From Flavobacterium potami (GTDB lineage: Bacteria; Bacteroidota; Bacteroidia; Flavobacteriales; Flavobacteriaceae): 64,000 bases of DNA. The notes beneath the pieces were generated by a model, which saw only the letters and a program-made list of their open reading frames with translations, ran no database searches and was not told the origin of the DNA. The DNA lies in contig NZ_JAINUY010000001.1 of assembly GCF_020026915.1 (NCBI RefSeq), positions 248,001 to 312,000 on the forward strand. The letters run 5' to 3'. Below, piece by piece: positions 62,853 through 64,000 of this stretch. A program made the translations under genes and the position numbers. Within the stretch, counting starts at the first letter, position 1, and each line of letters opens with the position of its first letter.

Positions 62853-63326
62853 ATGGAGAAAAAGATAATTTTACTGGCCGATGATGACATGGACGACACA
62901 GAGATGTTTTGTGAAGCCCTGGCAGATATAGATGAAAGTGTTATTTGTCACACTGCAGAAAATGGTAGTGAGGCTTTAAAAATTCTTGCAAGTCTCGATC
63001 AAAGCCCTGGAGTTATTTTTTTAGACTTAAATATGCCGATTATGAATGGTTGGGAGTGCCTAAAAGAATTAAAGTCAGACCAGCGTTATAAAGACATTCC
63101 CGTGATTATGATCTCAACTTCTTCCCATAGAAATGATATGGATACTGCCGCAAATCTTGGAGCTGTATGTTATTTTGTAAAACCTAACAATTTTAAGGAT
63201 TTAAAGCACGTCCTAAAAATTATTACTTCAAATTTAAACGGAAACTTAAAAGAGGCAATCAAAGAAATACAAGCAGGAAATTTGCAACATGTCTTTGTTT
63301 GCGATGAAAATAATTTAAAATCATAG
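62853..63326 (+). CDS. single-domain response regulator (Rcp1-like)
   Basis: The ATG at 62853 gives a 157-residue receiver domain: acidic pocket DDD (residues 10-12), phosphoacceptor Asp58 in IFLDLNMPIMNGW, Thr in ISTSS, and the conserved Lys in YFVKP. No DNA-binding domain is present, so it acts by protein contact, as Rcp-type regulators of phytochrome-like kinases do. It follows the kinase gene by one base. Confidence 0.93.
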   Translation: MEKKIILLADDDMDDTEMFCEALADIDESVICHTAENGSEALKILASLDQSPGVIFLDLNMPIMNGWECLKELKSDQRYKDIPVIMISTSSHRNDMDTAANLGAVCYFVKPNNFKDLKHVLKIITSNLNGNLKEAIKEIQAGNLQHVFVCDENNLKS

Positions 63327-63425
63327 ATAATTAAAAAGTTTCTTTTTCCGATTTTCAAATTCGTTACTTTTTAAGATTGTTAAAACCTTGTCGATTTATT
63401 AAGAAACTCACATTTGTATTTTGCT

Positions 63426-63433
63426 TATTTTTG
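63426..63433 (+). promoter_or_regulatory. -7 box of the DUF763 gene
   Basis: TATTTTTG matches the -7 consensus TAnnTTTG, 18 bases before the ATG. No TTG at the normal distance was found, so the promoter call is tentative. Confidence 0.4.
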
Positions 63434-63451
63434 CAAGTATAAATTTGACAA

Positions 63452-64000
63452 ATGAAACGTTCAGGTACAGCAGATCTTCCCTTACATTACGGACATGTTC
63501 CGATGTGGCTTGCTGAACGAATGTCAAAACTGGGATTTGCAATTGTAGAAACGATTGCTTTAGAATTTTCAACTTCCGAAGTTATTAGTAAATTAAGTAA
63601 TCCGTTTTGGTTTCAGAGTTTTGGAGCCGTTATGGGAATGGATTGGCATTCATCTGGAATTACAACTTCTGTACTTGGAGCGTTGAAAAGATCGGTTAAT
63701 CCGCATTCAAAAGAATTGGGAATATACATTTGCGGAGGAAAAGGGAAACATTCGATGTTAACACCTCAAGAACTCTTTTTCGTTGGCGAAAAAACAGGTC
63801 TTGACGGAAATAATCTTGCCAATTGTAGCAGACTTACAGCCAAAGTTGATAATACCGCCATACAAGACGGATTTCAATTGTATCAGCATAATTTTATTGT
63901 AGACGATAAAGGGCAATGGGCTGTTATTCAGCAAGGAATGAATCCGAATTCGCAAACTGCTCGAAGATATCATTGGCATTCTCAGGATTTAAAATCTTTT
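63452..64000 (+). CDS. DUF763 domain protein, 5' part (cut by window end)
   Basis: The start MKRSGTADLPLHYGHVP is typical of DUF763 proteins, with WLAERMSKLGFAIVE and GIYICGGKGKHSM following. The frame stays open for 183 codons to the window end, so this is the N-terminal part of a protein that is usually about 400 residues. The family's function is not established as far as I know. Confidence 0.85.
   Translation, partial: MKRSGTADLPLHYGHVPMWLAERMSKLGFAIVETIALEFSTSEVISKLSNPFWFQSFGAVMGMDWHSSGITTSVLGALKRSVNPHSKELGIYICGGKGKHSMLTPQELFFVGEKTGLDGNNLANCSRLTAKVDNTAIQDGFQLYQHNFIVDDKGQWAVIQQGMNPNSQTARRYHWHSQDLKSF

Overview
The window looks like chromosome from a free-living, glycan-degrading Flavobacterium-type Bacteroidota. 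The supporting signs are very AT-rich DNA, a SusC/SusD pair, many TonB-dependent receptors, Bacteroidota-style promoters (TTG followed by TAnnTTTG), few Shine-Dalgarno sites, lipoproteins with S-C or N-C lipoboxes, and several families of intergenic palindromic repeats. I see no rRNA, tRNA, CRISPR, phage or transposase gene. The sequence starts just before a complete glycosidase gene and ends inside a DUF763 gene.

Layout. (1) 0-7 kb: a secreted GH43 glycosidase, a DUF1810 protein, then a type I secretion-like set made of a small exported protein, an ABC exporter with an unorthodox ATPase domain, an HlyD adaptor and a TolC channel. (2) 7-18.5 kb: an XRE-cupin regulator faces, across a long palindrome, an operon encoding a PhnX-like phosphonatase homologue, a TonB receptor, a Tat-exported PhoD-type phosphatase, a zinc dehydrogenase and an organophosphate-type MFS carrier. 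NagA and two lipoproteins, one with a metzincin-type zinc motif, follow. (3) 18.6-25.1 kb: a sulfur/methionine block. A SAM-I riboswitch precedes a TlpA-like thioredoxin, a cysteine desulfurase-like enzyme and a cupin. metNIQ then has its own leader: a 31-codon reading frame rich in Met with a Cys pair, followed by a perfect terminator hairpin.

(4) 25-30 kb: a membrane protein, a large catalase, REP-like palindromes and a MocR regulator. (5) 30-54 kb: a peptidoglycan / N-acetylmuramic acid (MurNAc) utilisation region. The minus-strand genes are susC, susD, namZ, murQ, a sodium symporter, a NagZ-AmiE fusion and a NagX-like membrane protein. Divergently placed are a DeoR regulator and an FAD/Fe-S dehydrogenase suited to the D-lactate that MurQ releases. 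Further downstream are an esterase, a metallophosphoesterase with a PQQ-like propeller, a DigH/YngK-type glycosidase and a stand-alone AmiE-like hydrolase. A tandem repeat of AAATAACGCA lies upstream of both the DeoR gene (between it and susC) and the dehydrogenase gene, and is a candidate DeoR operator.

(6) 54.6-64 kb: a TonB receptor, an SDR and a FAD-Rieske oxidoreductase, two small acidic lipoproteins, a multi-PAS histidine kinase with its response regulator, and the 5' part of a DUF763 gene.

The observations I consider most worth pursuing are the Met/Cys attenuator in front of metNIQ, the paired AAATAACGCA operators of the MurNAc locus, the PhnX-like import and cleavage operon, and the secretion ATPase whose Walker B, signature and H-loop motifs are all altered.
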